Below, one piece after another: positions 8,857 to 18,586 of a stretch of 64,000 bases of DNA. How positions within the stretch are numbered: the stretch's first letter is position 1; each line of letters opens with the position of its first letter. The translations under genes and the position numbers were made by a program. A model generated the notes under the pieces. The model ran no database searches and was not told the DNA's origin. It was given only the letters and a program-made list of their open reading frames with translations. The stretch covers positions 1 through 64,000 of the forward strand of contig NZ_JADDKQ010000025.1 of assembly GCF_016464425.1 (NCBI RefSeq), read 5' to 3'. The DNA comes from Actinotalea solisilvae (lineage in GTDB: Bacteria; Actinomycetota; Actinomycetes; Actinomycetales; Cellulomonadaceae).

Positions 8857-9324
8857 ATGTCCCGATCCGGCGCCGAGCTGGCGCTGCTCCTGCTCGGCAG
8901 CTACCGCACCCTCGTGGACGCCGTGGTCCGTGAGCTCGCCGACCGGGGGTACGACGACGTCCGGCCGGTCCACGACTTCGCGATGCGCGCGATCGTCGCG
9001 GGCGCGGACAGCGCGTCGGCGCTCGGCCGGAGCCTGTCGGTCTCCAAGCAGGCCGCCGCGAAGACGATCGCCGTGCTCGTGGACCGCGGCTACGTCGCGA
9101 CCGCCCCCGACCCCCGCGACGCCCGCCGCAAGCGGCTCGAGGTGACGCCGCTGGGGCACGAGGTCATGCGCGAGGGCGAGGCGGTCTTCGACCGGCTCCA
9201 CCGCGAGCTCGCCGCGACCCTGGGCGCGGACGCGCTCGCCCTCCTCGAGGAGCAGCTCCGTGTCGTCGTCGGGGACACGCCCGTCCGGCTCGAGGCCCCG
9301 GGATGGGTCGCGCAGGACCTCTGA
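8857..9324 (+). CDS. MarR-family transcriptional regulator
   Basis: A 155-residue winged-helix regulator. The recognition helix region reads SLSVSKQAAAKTIAVLVDRG and the wing is PDPRDARRKRLEVTPLG, both classic MarR features; dimerisation helices flank them. The ATG at MSRSGAEL was chosen because upstream in-frame codons would run through the operator region. Divergent from the epoxide hydrolase-like gene with twin palindromes between them, so it most likely represses that gene and itself until a ligand binds. The ligand is unknown. Confidence 0.93.
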   Translation: MSRSGAELALLLLGSYRTLVDAVVRELADRGYDDVRPVHDFAMRAIVAGADSASALGRSLSVSKQAAAKTIAVLVDRGYVATAPDPRDARRKRLEVTPLGHEVMREGEAVFDRLHRELAATLGADALALLEEQLRVVVGDTPVRLEAPGWVAQDL

Positions 9325-9343
9325 CGAGCCGCCGCGGGCACGC

Positions 9344-10405
9344 TCAGGCCGCGACGGCGCCGAGCCGGTCGAGGACCGCGCGCGCGGCGACGCGGCCGGC
9401 GCGGTTCGCGCCGATCGTGCTCGCCGACGGCCCGTAGCCGACGAGCTGCACGCGCGGGTCGCGGACCGCCGTCGTGCCGTCGAGGCGGATGCCGCCGGCG
9501 GCCGCGCGCAGGCGCAGCGGCGCGAGGTGGCCGACGTCCGGCCGGAAGCCCGTCGCCCAGAGGATCGCGTCGGCGCGCTGCCGGCTGCCGTCCGGCCAGA
9601 CGACGCCGTCGGGCTCGATCGAGGAGATCATCGGCCGCCGGTCGGCGTACACGCCGCGTGCGGCAGCCGCGCGCTCCTGCGCGCGGAGCATGAGTCCCGT
9701 GACGCTCACGACGCTCTGCGGCGGCAGACCCTGCCGCACCCGCTCCTCGACGAGCGCGACGGCGGCGCGTCCCTCGTCGGGCGTGAAGGGCGTGGTGCGC
9801 CACACGGGCTCGCGGCGCGTGACCCAGGTCGTCGACGCGACCTCGCTCAGCTCGGCGAGGAGCTGGACCGCGGAGAGCCCGCCGCCGACGACGACCACGT
9901 GGAGGCCGGCGAGCTCGTCCGGCCCGCGGTAGTCGCGGGTGTGCAGCTGCCGTCCGGCGAACGTGCCGGCGCCCGGGACCGCGGGGACGAACGGCCGCTC
10001 CCACGTGCCCGTCGCGTTGACGAGCGTCCGCGTGGTCCACGTGCGCCCGGACCCCGTGACGCGCAGCAGCCCGGCGCCGTCGTCCTCGACGCGGTCGACG
10101 CGGACCGGGCGCACCACGGGGAGGCCCTGGCGCCGCTCGTAGTCGCCGAAGACCGCGGGCACGACGGCGTTCGCGCGCTCGCGCGAGGTCGGCGGTGGGG
10201 CGTCGTCGGGCAGCGCGGCGACGCCGTGGACGTCGGCCATGGTGAGCGTGTCCCAGCGGTGCTGCCACGCGCCGCCGGGTGCGGGGTTCGCGTCGAGGAC
10301 GACGACGTCGGTCCACGGGCGCAGGCCCAGGCGGAGCAGGTGGTGCGCCGCGGAGAGGCCGGCCTGCCCGGCCCCGACGACGACGGACTGCAGCACGGGC
10401 TCCAC
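9344..10405 (-). CDS. FAD/NAD(P)-dependent oxidoreductase, flavin-monooxygenase type
   Basis: A 353-residue two-dinucleotide-domain flavoprotein resembling CzcO/FMO-like enzymes. FAD-binding VVVGAGQAGLSAAHHL is at the N-terminus, GTWERPFVPAVPG lies mid-domain, the NAD(P) motif is VVVVGGGLSAVQLL, and the C-terminal ATGFRPDVGHLAPL is typical. It probably oxygenates or reduces a small molecule; the substrate is unknown. The start is uncertain: GTG at 10405 gives VEPVLQSVVV, and a GTG three codons later has GGAG close upstream. Upstream on the same strand is the TetR gene, 77 bases away, so the two may be co-transcribed. Confidence 0.87.
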   Translation of the reverse strand: MEPVLQSVVVGAGQAGLSAAHHLLRLGLRPWTDVVVLDANPAPGGAWQHRWDTLTMADVHGVAALPDDAPPPTSRERANAVVPAVFGDYERRQGLPVVRPVRVDRVEDDGAGLLRVTGSGRTWTTRTLVNATGTWERPFVPAVPGAGTFAGRQLHTRDYRGPDELAGLHVVVVGGGLSAVQLLAELSEVASTTWVTRREPVWRTTPFTPDEGRAAVALVEERVRQGLPPQSVVSVTGLMLRAQERAAAARGVYADRRPMISSIEPDGVVWPDGSRQRADAILWATGFRPDVGHLAPLRLRAAAGGIRLDGTTAVRDPRVQLVGYGPSASTIGANRAGRVAARAVLDRLGAVAA

Positions 10406-10482
10406 GTCGGGGCAACGCCGGTGCGCGGGGAACTCTTCCGCGGCATCAGCGCACCGGAGGCGCGGCGACGACGGAGGCGGCG

Positions 10483-11169
10483 TCAGCCCTCGGCGATCCG
10501 GCCGAGCCACTCGGCCAGCAGTGCGCGCTCGGGCTCGGTGAGGCGTGTCAGCCCCGGCAGGGCGGCCGTCAGCGTGCGGGCGGCGACGGCGACGGGCTCG
10601 GCGCCGGCGCCCGGTGCCGCGTCCGTGGTGATCGCGGCGACGACCGCCTCGCGCGTGACCTCGGCGACGTGCAGGTCGCGCTCGTCGGGCGGCTGCGTGA
10701 GGAGCAGCAGCGTGGTGCCGCGGCCGGCGGCCTGCACGACGCGGGCGGCGGTCGCCTCGTCGACCCGGAGCCTGCCGGCCGCGGCGATGCGGCGCACGAT
10801 GCCCAGGAGGATCTCGTCCGAGCGCCGGACGGCCGGCGACGGCTCGCCGGGTCGCGGGACGCCGTAGATCGCGGTGTAGACGGCGGGGTGGGTCAGGCCG
10901 AACTCGAGGTGGAGGTCCCAGCCACGGCGCAGGTCGTCGACCGGGTCCTCGGCGCGCTCGCGGGTGGTCTTCGCGACCACGTACTGCTCGAAGCCCCGCT
11001 CGGTGACGGCGTCGAGCAGGCCCTGCTTGTCGCGGAAGAGCCGGTAGATCGCGGGCGCCTGGACGCGGGCCGCCGCGCTCACGGCGCGCGTGGACATCGC
11101 GTCCGGCCCTCCCTCGTCGAGCAGGCGCGTCGCCGCCTCGAGGATGCGGTCGCGCGTCGTCGTCGGCAT
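10483..11169 (-). CDS. TetR-family transcriptional regulator
   Basis: A 228-residue TetR regulator. The N-terminal helix-turn-helix is clear (TRDRILEAATRLLDEGG, then STRAVSAAARVQAPAIYRLF at about 26-45). The C-terminal half resembles the TetR_C domain with LEFGLTHPAVYTAIYG. ATG at MPTTTRD is preferred over upstream codons that lie in the operator region. Divergent from a short-chain reductase gene across 109 bases that contain two inverted repeats, so local repression of that gene pair is likely. Confidence 0.93.
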   Translation of the reverse strand: MPTTTRDRILEAATRLLDEGGPDAMSTRAVSAAARVQAPAIYRLFRDKQGLLDAVTERGFEQYVVAKTTRERAEDPVDDLRRGWDLHLEFGLTHPAVYTAIYGVPRPGEPSPAVRRSDEILLGIVRRIAAAGRLRVDEATAARVVQAAGRGTTLLLLTQPPDERDLHVAEVTREAVVAAITTDAAPGAGAEPVAVAARTLTAALPGLTRLTEPERALLAEWLGRIAEG

Positions 11170-11186
11170 GCGCCGCACGGTAGCAC

Positions 11187-11267
11187 CGTTGGCTCCCCCT
11201 GATATTGCCAACGCTAACTCTTGACAGGTATCGGCGATTCGGTAACGTTGATGTTATCGCCGATACC
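11187..11267. promoter_or_regulatory. TetR/SDR divergent control region with two inverted repeats
   Basis: On the plus strand a perfect TTGACA (11221-11226) is followed after 16 bp by TAACGT (11243-11248), a likely promoter for the reductase. A perfect 12-bp inverted repeat, GGTATCGGCGAT (11227-11238) and ATCGCCGATACC (11256-11267), brackets the -10 element with a 17-bp spacer. A second 7-bp repeat, CGTTGGC (11187-11193) and GCCAACG (11207-11213), lies nearer the tetR start. Either could be the TetR operator; the 12-bp arms are the stronger candidate because they straddle the promoter. Confidence 0.7.
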
Positions 11268-11278
11268 AAGGAGCCACG

Positions 11279-12070
11279 ATGACCGCCACGACCACCGCCC
11301 GACCCTCGTCCGCAGCCCTCCTCGCGCTCGTCACCGGCGGCAGCCGCGGGCTGGGCCGCAGCAGCGTCCGCCACCTCGCGCAGGCCGGGGTCGACGTCGT
11401 GCTCACCTACCGCAGCAACGAGGCGGAGGCGCGCGCCGCCGTCAGCGAGGTCGAGGACGCGGGTCGCCGCGCCGTCGCGCTGCCGCTCGACACGTCGACC
11501 ACCGCGGGCATCCCCGCGTTCGTCGACGAGCTGGCGCACGTCCTTCCCGAGCGCTTCGGCCGCGACACCGTCGACCACCTGGTCAACAACGCGGGCACCG
11601 GGCTGCACCGGCCGCTCGCCGAGACCACCGAGGCCGAGCTCGACGAGCTGCTCGCGATCCACGTCCGCGGACCCCTGTTCCTCACCCAGGCGCTCCTGCC
11701 GACGATCCGCGACGGCGGCCGCATCCTGTTCACGTCCACCGGGCTCACGCGGTTCACGCTGCCGGGCGGGTACGGGGCGTACGCGGCGGCGAAGGCGGCG
11801 GTCGAGGCGCTCGCGCGCTACTTCGCGCTCGAGCTCGGCCCGCGCGGCATCGCCGTCAACACCATCGCGCCGGGCGCCGTGCAGACCGACTTCGCGGGCG
11901 GCGTCGTGCGCGACGACCCGGCCGTCAACCAGGCGGTCGCCTCGATGACCGCGATGGGGCGCCCCGGCCTGCCCGACGACGTCGGTGCCGCCGTCGCGGC
12001 GCTGCTCACCGGAGGGACGGGCTGGATCACCGGGCAGCGGATCGAGATCTCCGGCGGGCAGCGGCTGTGA
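11279..12070 (+). CDS. Short-chain dehydrogenase/reductase (SDR)
   Basis: A 263-residue classical SDR. NAD(P)-binding TGGSRGLG lies near residue 20, NNAGTGLH is the conserved structural motif, the catalytic serine is in LFTSTG, and the active-site pair is Y168-x3-K172 in GAYAAAKAA. The C-terminal [16 protein letters not shown] is typical. The arginine after the glycine motif and the YRSN segment favour NADP(H). AAGGAG lies 5 bases before the ATG. It overlaps the next gene by GTGA, so it is co-translated with a sugar dehydrogenase-like lipoprotein. The substrate is unknown. Confidence 0.93.
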   Translation: MTATTTARPSSAALLALVTGGSRGLGRSSVRHLAQAGVDVVLTYRSNEAEARAAVSEVEDAGRRAVALPLDTSTTAGIPAFVDELAHVLPERFGRDTVDHLVNNAGTGLHRPLAETTEAELDELLAIHVRGPLFLTQALLPTIRDGGRILFTSTGLTRFTLPGGYGAYAAAKAAVEALARYFALELGPRGIAVNTIAPGAVQTDFAGGVVRDDPAVNQAVASMTAMGRPGLPDDVGAAVAALLTGGTGWITGQRIEISGGQRL

Positions 12071-13242
12071 GCGGCGTGGACGGGCGCCGCCCCGCCGGAC
12101 GTGCGCGACCCGGCCGGGTCGCCGGTGTCGCGCTCGCGGTCGTGGTCGGCGGCGGGCTCGCCGGGTGCACGCCGCCGCCGACGCCGGCCGAGGGGCCGAC
12201 GCCGGTCCCGAGCGCGTCCGCCGCGCCCGCGTCCGCGGCGGGCGCCCGAGTCGTCCCCGGCGCCGTGGCCGAGGTCGCGAGCGGGCTCGTCATGCCGTGG
12301 GGCCTGGCCTTCCTGCCCGACGGGACGGCTCTCGTCTCGAGCCGGTCCACGGGGGAGGTGCTCCACGTGCGGGGCGACGGGACCCCCGCCCGGGTCGTCG
12401 GCACGGTGCCCGGGGTCGAGGTCAGCGCCGAGGGAGGGCTGCTCGGCATCGCGGTCTCGCCCGGCTTCGCCGACGACCGGACGCTCTACGCCTACGTCTC
12501 CTCGGCGCCGACCAACCGGGTCGTCGCGCTGCGGGTCGGCGAGGACCTGCGCTCGCTCAGCCTGGAGCGCGTCGTGCTCGACGGCATCCAGACGGCCGAC
12601 CGCCACCACGGCGGCCGCGTCGTCGTCGGGCCCGACGGTCACCTGTGGATCGGCACGGGCGACGCCTTCGAGCCCGAGAACGCGGCGACGCCCGACTCGC
12701 TCAACGGCAAGGTGCTGCGGATCGCGACCGACGGCTCGGTGCCCGCGGACAACCCCTCGGGCACGCCCGTCTACTCGACGGGCCACCGCAACGTCCAGGG
12801 CATCGCGTTCGGTCCCGACGGCACCGCGTACGCGTCCGAGCTGGGGCACCGCACGTGGGACGAGGTCAACGTCCTGCGGCCCGGCGTCGACTACGGGTGG
12901 CCCGCGTCGGAGGGCACGGTCGGCGGCCACGGCGAGCTTCCCCTCGTCACGCTGCACCCGGACGACGCGTCCCCGTCGGGCGTCGCCTACGCGCGCGGCT
13001 CCCTGTGGACGGCGGCCCTGGGAGGGCAGCGCCTGTGGCAGGTCCCCGTCGACGGGCCCCGCGTGACGGGGGACCCCGTCGCCTGGCTCGCCGGTGAGCA
13101 CGGCCGCCTCCGCACGGTCGAGGTCGCGCCCGACGGCTCGCTCTGGGTCGTCACGTCCAACACGGACGGGGCGACGTGGGGCGGCACGGAGCCCCGACCC
13201 GGGGACGACCGCATCCTGCGTGTCGAGCTCGTCGAGAGCTGA
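12067..13242 (+). CDS. Sorbosone/glucose dehydrogenase-like beta-propeller lipoprotein
   Basis: A 391-residue secreted lipoprotein with lipobox LAGC after a hydrophobic stretch, then a proline-rich linker. The body is a six-bladed propeller of the PQQ-dependent sugar dehydrogenase (YliI/Asd) family: [27 protein letters not shown], the DRHHGGR active-site histidine segment, [14 protein letters not shown] and [13 protein letters not shown]. Family members oxidise aldoses or sorbosone outside the membrane with PQQ; no PQQ synthesis genes are in the window. The GTG start overlaps the SDR stop, so the two are probably made together although one acts in the cytoplasm and the other on the cell surface. 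Confidence 0.88.
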   Translation: MSGVDGRRPAGRARPGRVAGVALAVVVGGGLAGCTPPPTPAEGPTPVPSASAAPASAAGARVVPGAVAEVASGLVMPWGLAFLPDGTALVSSRSTGEVLHVRGDGTPARVVGTVPGVEVSAEGGLLGIAVSPGFADDRTLYAYVSSAPTNRVVALRVGEDLRSLSLERVVLDGIQTADRHHGGRVVVGPDGHLWIGTGDAFEPENAATPDSLNGKVLRIATDGSVPADNPSGTPVYSTGHRNVQGIAFGPDGTAYASELGHRTWDEVNVLRPGVDYGWPASEGTVGGHGELPLVTLHPDDASPSGVAYARGSLWTAALGGQRLWQVPVDGPRVTGDPVAWLAGEHGRLRTVEVAPDGSLWVVTSNTDGATWGGTEPRPGDDRILRVELVES

Positions 13243-13384
13243 GCAGCCCGGCCCGGCGCCCGGTGGGCCCCTCGCGCGGACGCCATCGACGGCCCGTAGT
13301 GTTGCCGCGTGACGGCGCCGGCGACGACCGGCCGGCGGCCCCCGCCGCCCGTCACCTGACACGTGAGCTCATGAGGGAGATCTG

Positions 13385-14455
<1,071 letters not shown>

Positions 14456-14482
14456 CGCCGTCCGGGGCGCGGGACCCGGGGG

Positions 14483-16135
14483 TCAGCCCGACGCCTCGAG
14501 GGTGTCGACGTGCTCGCCGACCGTGTCGGTGCGCAGCGCCTCCATGAGCGCGGCGAACGGGGCGGGGTCCGGCAGGACGACGTCCTCGCCGCCGGCCGCC
14601 TCGCTCGTGGGCGCCGCGACGACGTCGACGTCGTCGGGCCGCAGCTGACGCAGGCTCGCGAGCAGCCCGACCATCGTCGCGCGGTCGAGGCCCTCGTCGA
14701 CGGCGACCGAGCCGGACACGACGTCGAGCAGCAGCGGCCAGCTCGTGGGGTTGCCGCGCACGTCGTCGTCGGCGACGCGGTCGAGGATCGCCTCGAGCCA
14801 GGCGAGCGCGCGCAGCGGGCGCGAGCCCTGGTCGGCCGAGCCGTGGACCAGGAGCAGCGCCTGCTCCCCGGAGAGCCGGTGCTCGCCCGCGGGCACGACG
14901 ACGCGTCCGCCCGCCACGACGGCCTCGGGCACCGCCAGGTCGACGCCGCCGAGCGCGTCGGTGAGCCGCGCGAACGTCGCGGCGTCCGTGAGCGCCACGT
15001 GGTCCACGCGCACGTCGGTCACCTGCTCGACGGCCTGGACGGCGCCGGCCGGCCCGCCCTCGGCGAACGCCGACCGCAGCGTGGCGTCGTCGCCCGCGGC
15101 AGGGTCGCCCGCCGCGAGGTCCGGCGGCAGCGCCACGACCTGCGCGCTCTCCCGGTCCGCGGCCACGCGCGCGAGCAGGACGACGTCGGTGACCTCGGCG
15201 GCCTCCGCCCAGGCCTCGGGACCGGAGCCGACGTCGTCCGCGGAGCCGAGCACGAGGATCGTCACGGGCTCGGCGACCGGCTCGCCGGCGGGCACCTCGG
15301 GCTCGGCCGGCGCGGGCCGGGACGGCAGCCCCGCGAACGGGTCGGGGAAGCGCTCGATGCGGTCGTCCAGGCGGTCCAGCGCGACGAGCGAGGCGGTCGT
15401 GACGGCGACGACCAGGACGACGAGCGACGCGAGGACGACGAGCGCGACGTCGCGCCGCCGGCGGCGGCGGCGCACGGCCGGTCGCGGCGGGACGACCACG
15501 GGCGGCTCGTCCGACTCGGGCCCGGGCACGGGACGCACGGTGGCGACGACCGCTCCGACGGCGGCCGTGAGCTCGGCGAACGTCTCGTCGTAGGCGCGGC
15601 GGTCGTGACCGAAGGGGTCGGGGACGTCGTCCTCGACGGGGTCGAGCGGCGCCGTCCGCCCGCGCTGCGGCCCCGCCGCCCCGACGAGCGCGCGCAGACG
15701 CTCGAGCGCGTCGCCGTCGGGCAGCGCCTCGGGCCCGAGCGACCGCGCGACGCGCGCGAGCTCGGGGAGGGTGAACGTGCGCCGCAGCGCCGCCGGCACG
15801 CGGCGGACCACCTCGGCGCGCTCCTCGCGGCTCGCGGTGAGGACGAGGTCGGCGTCCTGGACGAGCTCGATGGTCAGCTCGCGGGGCGTGTGCCCGTCCG
15901 CCGGAGCACCCGTCGCCGCGAGGAGCTCGACGAGCGGCTCGGGCACCGGCTGCTCGAGCGCCGCGTGCGTCCCCGCGCTCGCGACGTCGATCGCGTCGGC
16001 GCCCGGCGCCCCCTCCAGACCGGCGCGCAGGAGCCGCTCGGCGGCGGCGGAGCGGCACAGGTTCATCCCGCCCACGACCAGCACGCCGAACCGGCCCGAC
16101 GTGGCGTCGGGCGCGTCCCCGGGGGGCGGCCTCAT
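14483..16135 (-). CDS. Fused LMW-protein-tyrosine-phosphatase-like and LytR-CpsA-Psr-like membrane protein, both active sites degenerate
   Basis: A 550-residue fusion. Residues 16-190 follow the low-molecular-weight phosphatase fold: the P-loop aligns without gaps as VVGGMNLCRSAAAERLL, and the general-acid loop PDPFGHDRRAYDE is kept. The catalytic cysteine is glycine (G22), while C27-R28-S29 remain. After a run of arginines comes one transmembrane helix (about 230-252). The outer part is LytR-CpsA-Psr-like (ILVLGSADD, TDALGGVDLAVP, AGEHRLSGEQALLLVHG), but the phosphate-binding arginines are lost: the usual RSD reads V315-T-D, PRD reads P337-P-D339, and the late arginine motif reads LLVHGS. 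It is probably a non-enzymatic envelope protein that binds cell-wall or polymer-lipid intermediates. Divergent from a flavoprotein gene. Confidence 0.83.
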   Translation of the reverse strand: MRPPPGDAPDATSGRFGVLVVGGMNLCRSAAAERLLRAGLEGAPGADAIDVASAGTHAALEQPVPEPLVELLAATGAPADGHTPRELTIELVQDADLVLTASREERAEVVRRVPAALRRTFTLPELARVARSLGPEALPDGDALERLRALVGAAGPQRGRTAPLDPVEDDVPDPFGHDRRAYDETFAELTAAVGAVVATVRPVPGPESDEPPVVVPPRPAVRRRRRRRDVALVVLASLVVLVVAVTTASLVALDRLDDRIERFPDPFAGLPSRPAPAEPEVPAGEPVAEPVTILVLGSADDVGSGPEAWAEAAEVTDVVLLARVAADRESAQVVALPPDLAAGDPAAGDDATLRSAFAEGGPAGAVQAVEQVTDVRVDHVALTDAATFARLTDALGGVDLAVPEAVVAGGRVVVPAGEHRLSGEQALLLVHGSADQGSRPLRALAWLEAILDRVADDDVRGNPTSWPLLLDVVSGSVAVDEGLDRATMVGLLASLRQLRPDDVDVVAAPTSEAAGGEDVVLPDPAPFAALMEALRTDTVGEHVDTLEASG

Positions 16136-16270
16136 CGCCCCATTGTGGGACGAACCGGACACCGTGGATACGGCATGTCCGCGGGGAGGGCCGCGGGGGC
16201 GGTCGACGCCCTCGGGCCGGGCCTGCCCGTGAGCCTGTCCGAGGGCCCGGGCGGCGCGGTAGGAAGGGGC

Positions 16271-17467
16271 ATGGCTCCCGACGCCGCGGCCGTCGCCGCA
16301 CCCGTCCTCGTCGTCGGCGCCGGGCCCGCGGGCCTCGCGGCCGCCGCGGCCCTCGGCCGCCGGGGCGTCCCGGCCGTCGTGCTCGAGCGGGCCGACGTCG
16401 TCGCGTCGTCGTGGCGCGGCCACTACGACCGGCTGCACCTGCACACGACGCGCCGCATGTCCGCGCTGCCCGGGCTGGCGATCCCCCGGTCGGCGGGACG
16501 CTGGGTGAGCCGCGACGACGTCGTCGCCTACCTCGAGCGCTACGCGGCCCACCACCGGCTCGACGTGCGTACCGGCGTGGAGGTCACCGCCGTCGTGCGC
16601 GACGGCGACCGGTGGCTGCTCGAGGGCACCGAGGCGGCCGGCGACGGCGAGCCGCTCGCGTCGCCCCACGTGGTCGTCGCCACCGGCTACAACCACGTCC
16701 CGGCGGTGCCGGCGTGGCCCGGCGTCGAGGCGTGGCCGGGGACGCTGCTGCACGCACGCGACTACCGGGCGCCCGCCGCGTTCCGCGGCCGGGACGTGCT
16801 CGTCGTGGGCTCGGGCAACACGGGGGCCGAGATCGCGGTCGACCTGGCCGAGGGTGGCGCGGCGCGCGTGCGGCTCTCGTTCCGGACGGCGCCCAACATC
16901 GTGCGGCGCAGCACGGCCGGGTGGCCCGCCCAGGCGACGGGCGTGCTCGTGCGCCACCTCCCCGTGCCGCTCGTGGACCGGATGGGGGTGGTCGTGACCC
17001 GGCTCGGCGTGCCGGACCTCACCGCGTACGGCCTGCCGCGCTCGACGGTCGGCGTCGCGACCCGCGTGCGTCAGGGCACGGTGCCGTTGCAGGACGTCGG
17101 CCTGGTGGCCGCGGTGCGCGCGCGCCGCGTCGAGCCGGTGCCTGCCGTCGTCGGCTTCGAGCCCGATGCCGTGGTCCTCGCCGACGGCGCCCGCGTGACG
17201 CCCGACGTCGTCGTCGCGGCCACGGGCTACCGGCCGGGTCTCGAGTCGCTGCTCGGCGGGCTCGGCGTCCTGGACGCGCGCGGGCTGCCCCGCGCGCGCG
17301 GCGCCCGGACGGCGCCCGGAGCGCCGGGGCTGTACGTCACGGGCTTCACGAACCCGATCAGCGGGATGCTCCGGGAGATGCGGATCGACGCGGTGCGGAT
17401 CGCGCGCGCCATCGCGCGCGAGCGGGCCGGGGCCGGGGCTCCGTCCGTCGGGGTGGCGCAGCGCTGA
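16271..17467 (+). CDS. FAD-dependent NAD(P)-binding monooxygenase-like protein
   Basis: A 398-residue flavoprotein of the FMO/YUCCA-like group. FAD motif VLVVGAGPAGLAAAAALG is followed by WRGHYDRLHLHTTR, which matches the family's conserved segment. The mid FMO-like VVATGYNHVPAVPAWPG, the NADP motif VLVVGSGNTGAEIAVDLA and the C-terminal VAATGYRPGLESLL complete the pattern. It probably hydroxylates a small substrate with NADPH and O2; the substrate is unknown. AGGAAGGGGC lies just before the ATG. It is unrelated in operon to the window's other flavoprotein near 9.3 kb. Confidence 0.88.
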   Translation: MAPDAAAVAAPVLVVGAGPAGLAAAAALGRRGVPAVVLERADVVASSWRGHYDRLHLHTTRRMSALPGLAIPRSAGRWVSRDDVVAYLERYAAHHRLDVRTGVEVTAVVRDGDRWLLEGTEAAGDGEPLASPHVVVATGYNHVPAVPAWPGVEAWPGTLLHARDYRAPAAFRGRDVLVVGSGNTGAEIAVDLAEGGAARVRLSFRTAPNIVRRSTAGWPAQATGVLVRHLPVPLVDRMGVVVTRLGVPDLTAYGLPRSTVGVATRVRQGTVPLQDVGLVAAVRARRVEPVPAVVGFEPDAVVLADGARVTPDVVVAATGYRPGLESLLGGLGVLDARGLPRARGARTAPGAPGLYVTGFTNPISGMLREMRIDAVRIARAIARERAGAGAPSVGVAQR

Positions 17468-17524
17468 CCGCGGCCGCGGGCGGCGGGACGGCGTGCGGCG
17501 TCGCGAGCGACGGCCGCGGGGCCG

Positions 17525-18097
17525 ATGATGGGACGCATGGTGCGGCAGGCCTTCTCCCCGGGCGACCTCCTCGTCGCCGTGCCGCACCTCGAGGACCCGA
17601 ACTTCCGCCGGTCGGTCGTCCTGCTGCTGCACCACGACCGCGAGGGCGCGCTCGGCGTCGTGCTCAACCGTCCGCTCGGCGTGGACCTCGGCGCCGTGCT
17701 GCCCTCGTGGCAGGACGTCGTCAGCGAACCGGCGACGCTCTTCCAGGGCGGTCCCGTGGGCCTCGACGGCGCGCTCGGCGTCGCGACGCTGCGCGCGGGC
17801 ACGGAGCCGCCCGCGCCGGTCACCCGGATCTCGCCTGCCTTCGGCCTCGTGGACCTCGACGGCGACCCCGACGTCCTCGGCGGCCTGCTCGGGCTGCGGG
17901 TGTTCGCCGGCCACGCCGGCTGGGGCTCGGGGCAGCTCGACGCCGAGGTGGCCGCGGGGGACTGGTACGTCGTGCCCGCGCTCCCGTCGGACGCGATCGC
18001 GCCCGACCCCGCGGTGCTCTGGCGCCAGGTGCTGCGTCGCCAGGGCGGCGCCATGGCGATCGTCTCGACCTTCCCGGACGACCCGCGCCTCAACTGA
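17525..18097 (+). CDS. YqgE/AlgH family protein (UPF0301)
   Basis: A 190-residue member of the conserved YqgE/AlgH family, whose biochemical role is not established. Landmarks are GDLLVAVPHLEDPNFRRSV, GALGVVLNRPLG, LFQGGPVG, and VFAGHAGWGSGQLDAE with GDWYVVPALPSD. Three nearby ATG codons (17525, 17528, 17537) are possible starts; the first is used, but the third gives a more typical N-terminus. It lies 57 bases after the flavoprotein gene on the same strand and could share its transcript. Confidence 0.93.
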   Translation: MMGRMVRQAFSPGDLLVAVPHLEDPNFRRSVVLLLHHDREGALGVVLNRPLGVDLGAVLPSWQDVVSEPATLFQGGPVGLDGALGVATLRAGTEPPAPVTRISPAFGLVDLDGDPDVLGGLLGLRVFAGHAGWGSGQLDAEVAAGDWYVVPALPSDAIAPDPAVLWRQVLRRQGGAMAIVSTFPDDPRLN

Positions 18098-18298
18098 CGG
18101 CCACCCGGGGCGGCCGCCTGGGCGCGGGGCCCGAGGTCCCGGATATCTCACCCACAGGTCCCGGACGGGACGGTGGCGCCGGTGGAACGCTGGTGGTGCG
18201 GACCGGTCACCCGGCCCGCCGGCCCCACGGGGCGCAACCCGTCCCGGGGGCCGATGGCGGCCACCACCCGCCTGCCCGACGACGCGCAGGAGATCCCC

Positions 18299-18475
18299 GT
18301 GCACCCCGACCTGTACCTCACGATCTACCGCCAGCAGATGCGCCGGCTCGAGCAGCGCCTCGAGATCCAGTGCGCGACGGACGCCCGCGGCGCCGGCACC
18401 CGCCGGCAGGAGCGTCGGCACACGCCGCACCTGCCGCACCTGCCCCTGCACCGGCGGTCCGCGCAGCACCGCTGA
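18299..18475 (+). CDS. Small conserved-looking basic protein, function unknown
   Basis: A 58-residue basic protein beginning VHPDLYLTIYRQQ and continuing with a short amphipathic helix (MRRLEQRLEIQ) and an Arg/His-rich tail. Small actinobacterial proteins with a HPxLYLxxxRQ start are common in my recollection, but no role is known. GTG was chosen because AGGAG lies 6 bases upstream; an ATG at 18254 would add 15 residues without a good ribosome site. The 200 bases between yqgE and this gene hold no other feature I can support. Confidence 0.55.
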   Translation: MHPDLYLTIYRQQMRRLEQRLEIQCATDARGAGTRRQERRHTPHLPHLPLHRRSAQHR

Positions 18476-18586
18476 GCCCGCCCGGTCGCGAGGCCGGGGA
18501 CGCACGGCCTCGCCGGCCGGGGGACGAGACGTCCCGGACATGAGCCGGACACCCGGCCGGACGGCCCGTGGCCCTACCGTGTGACC

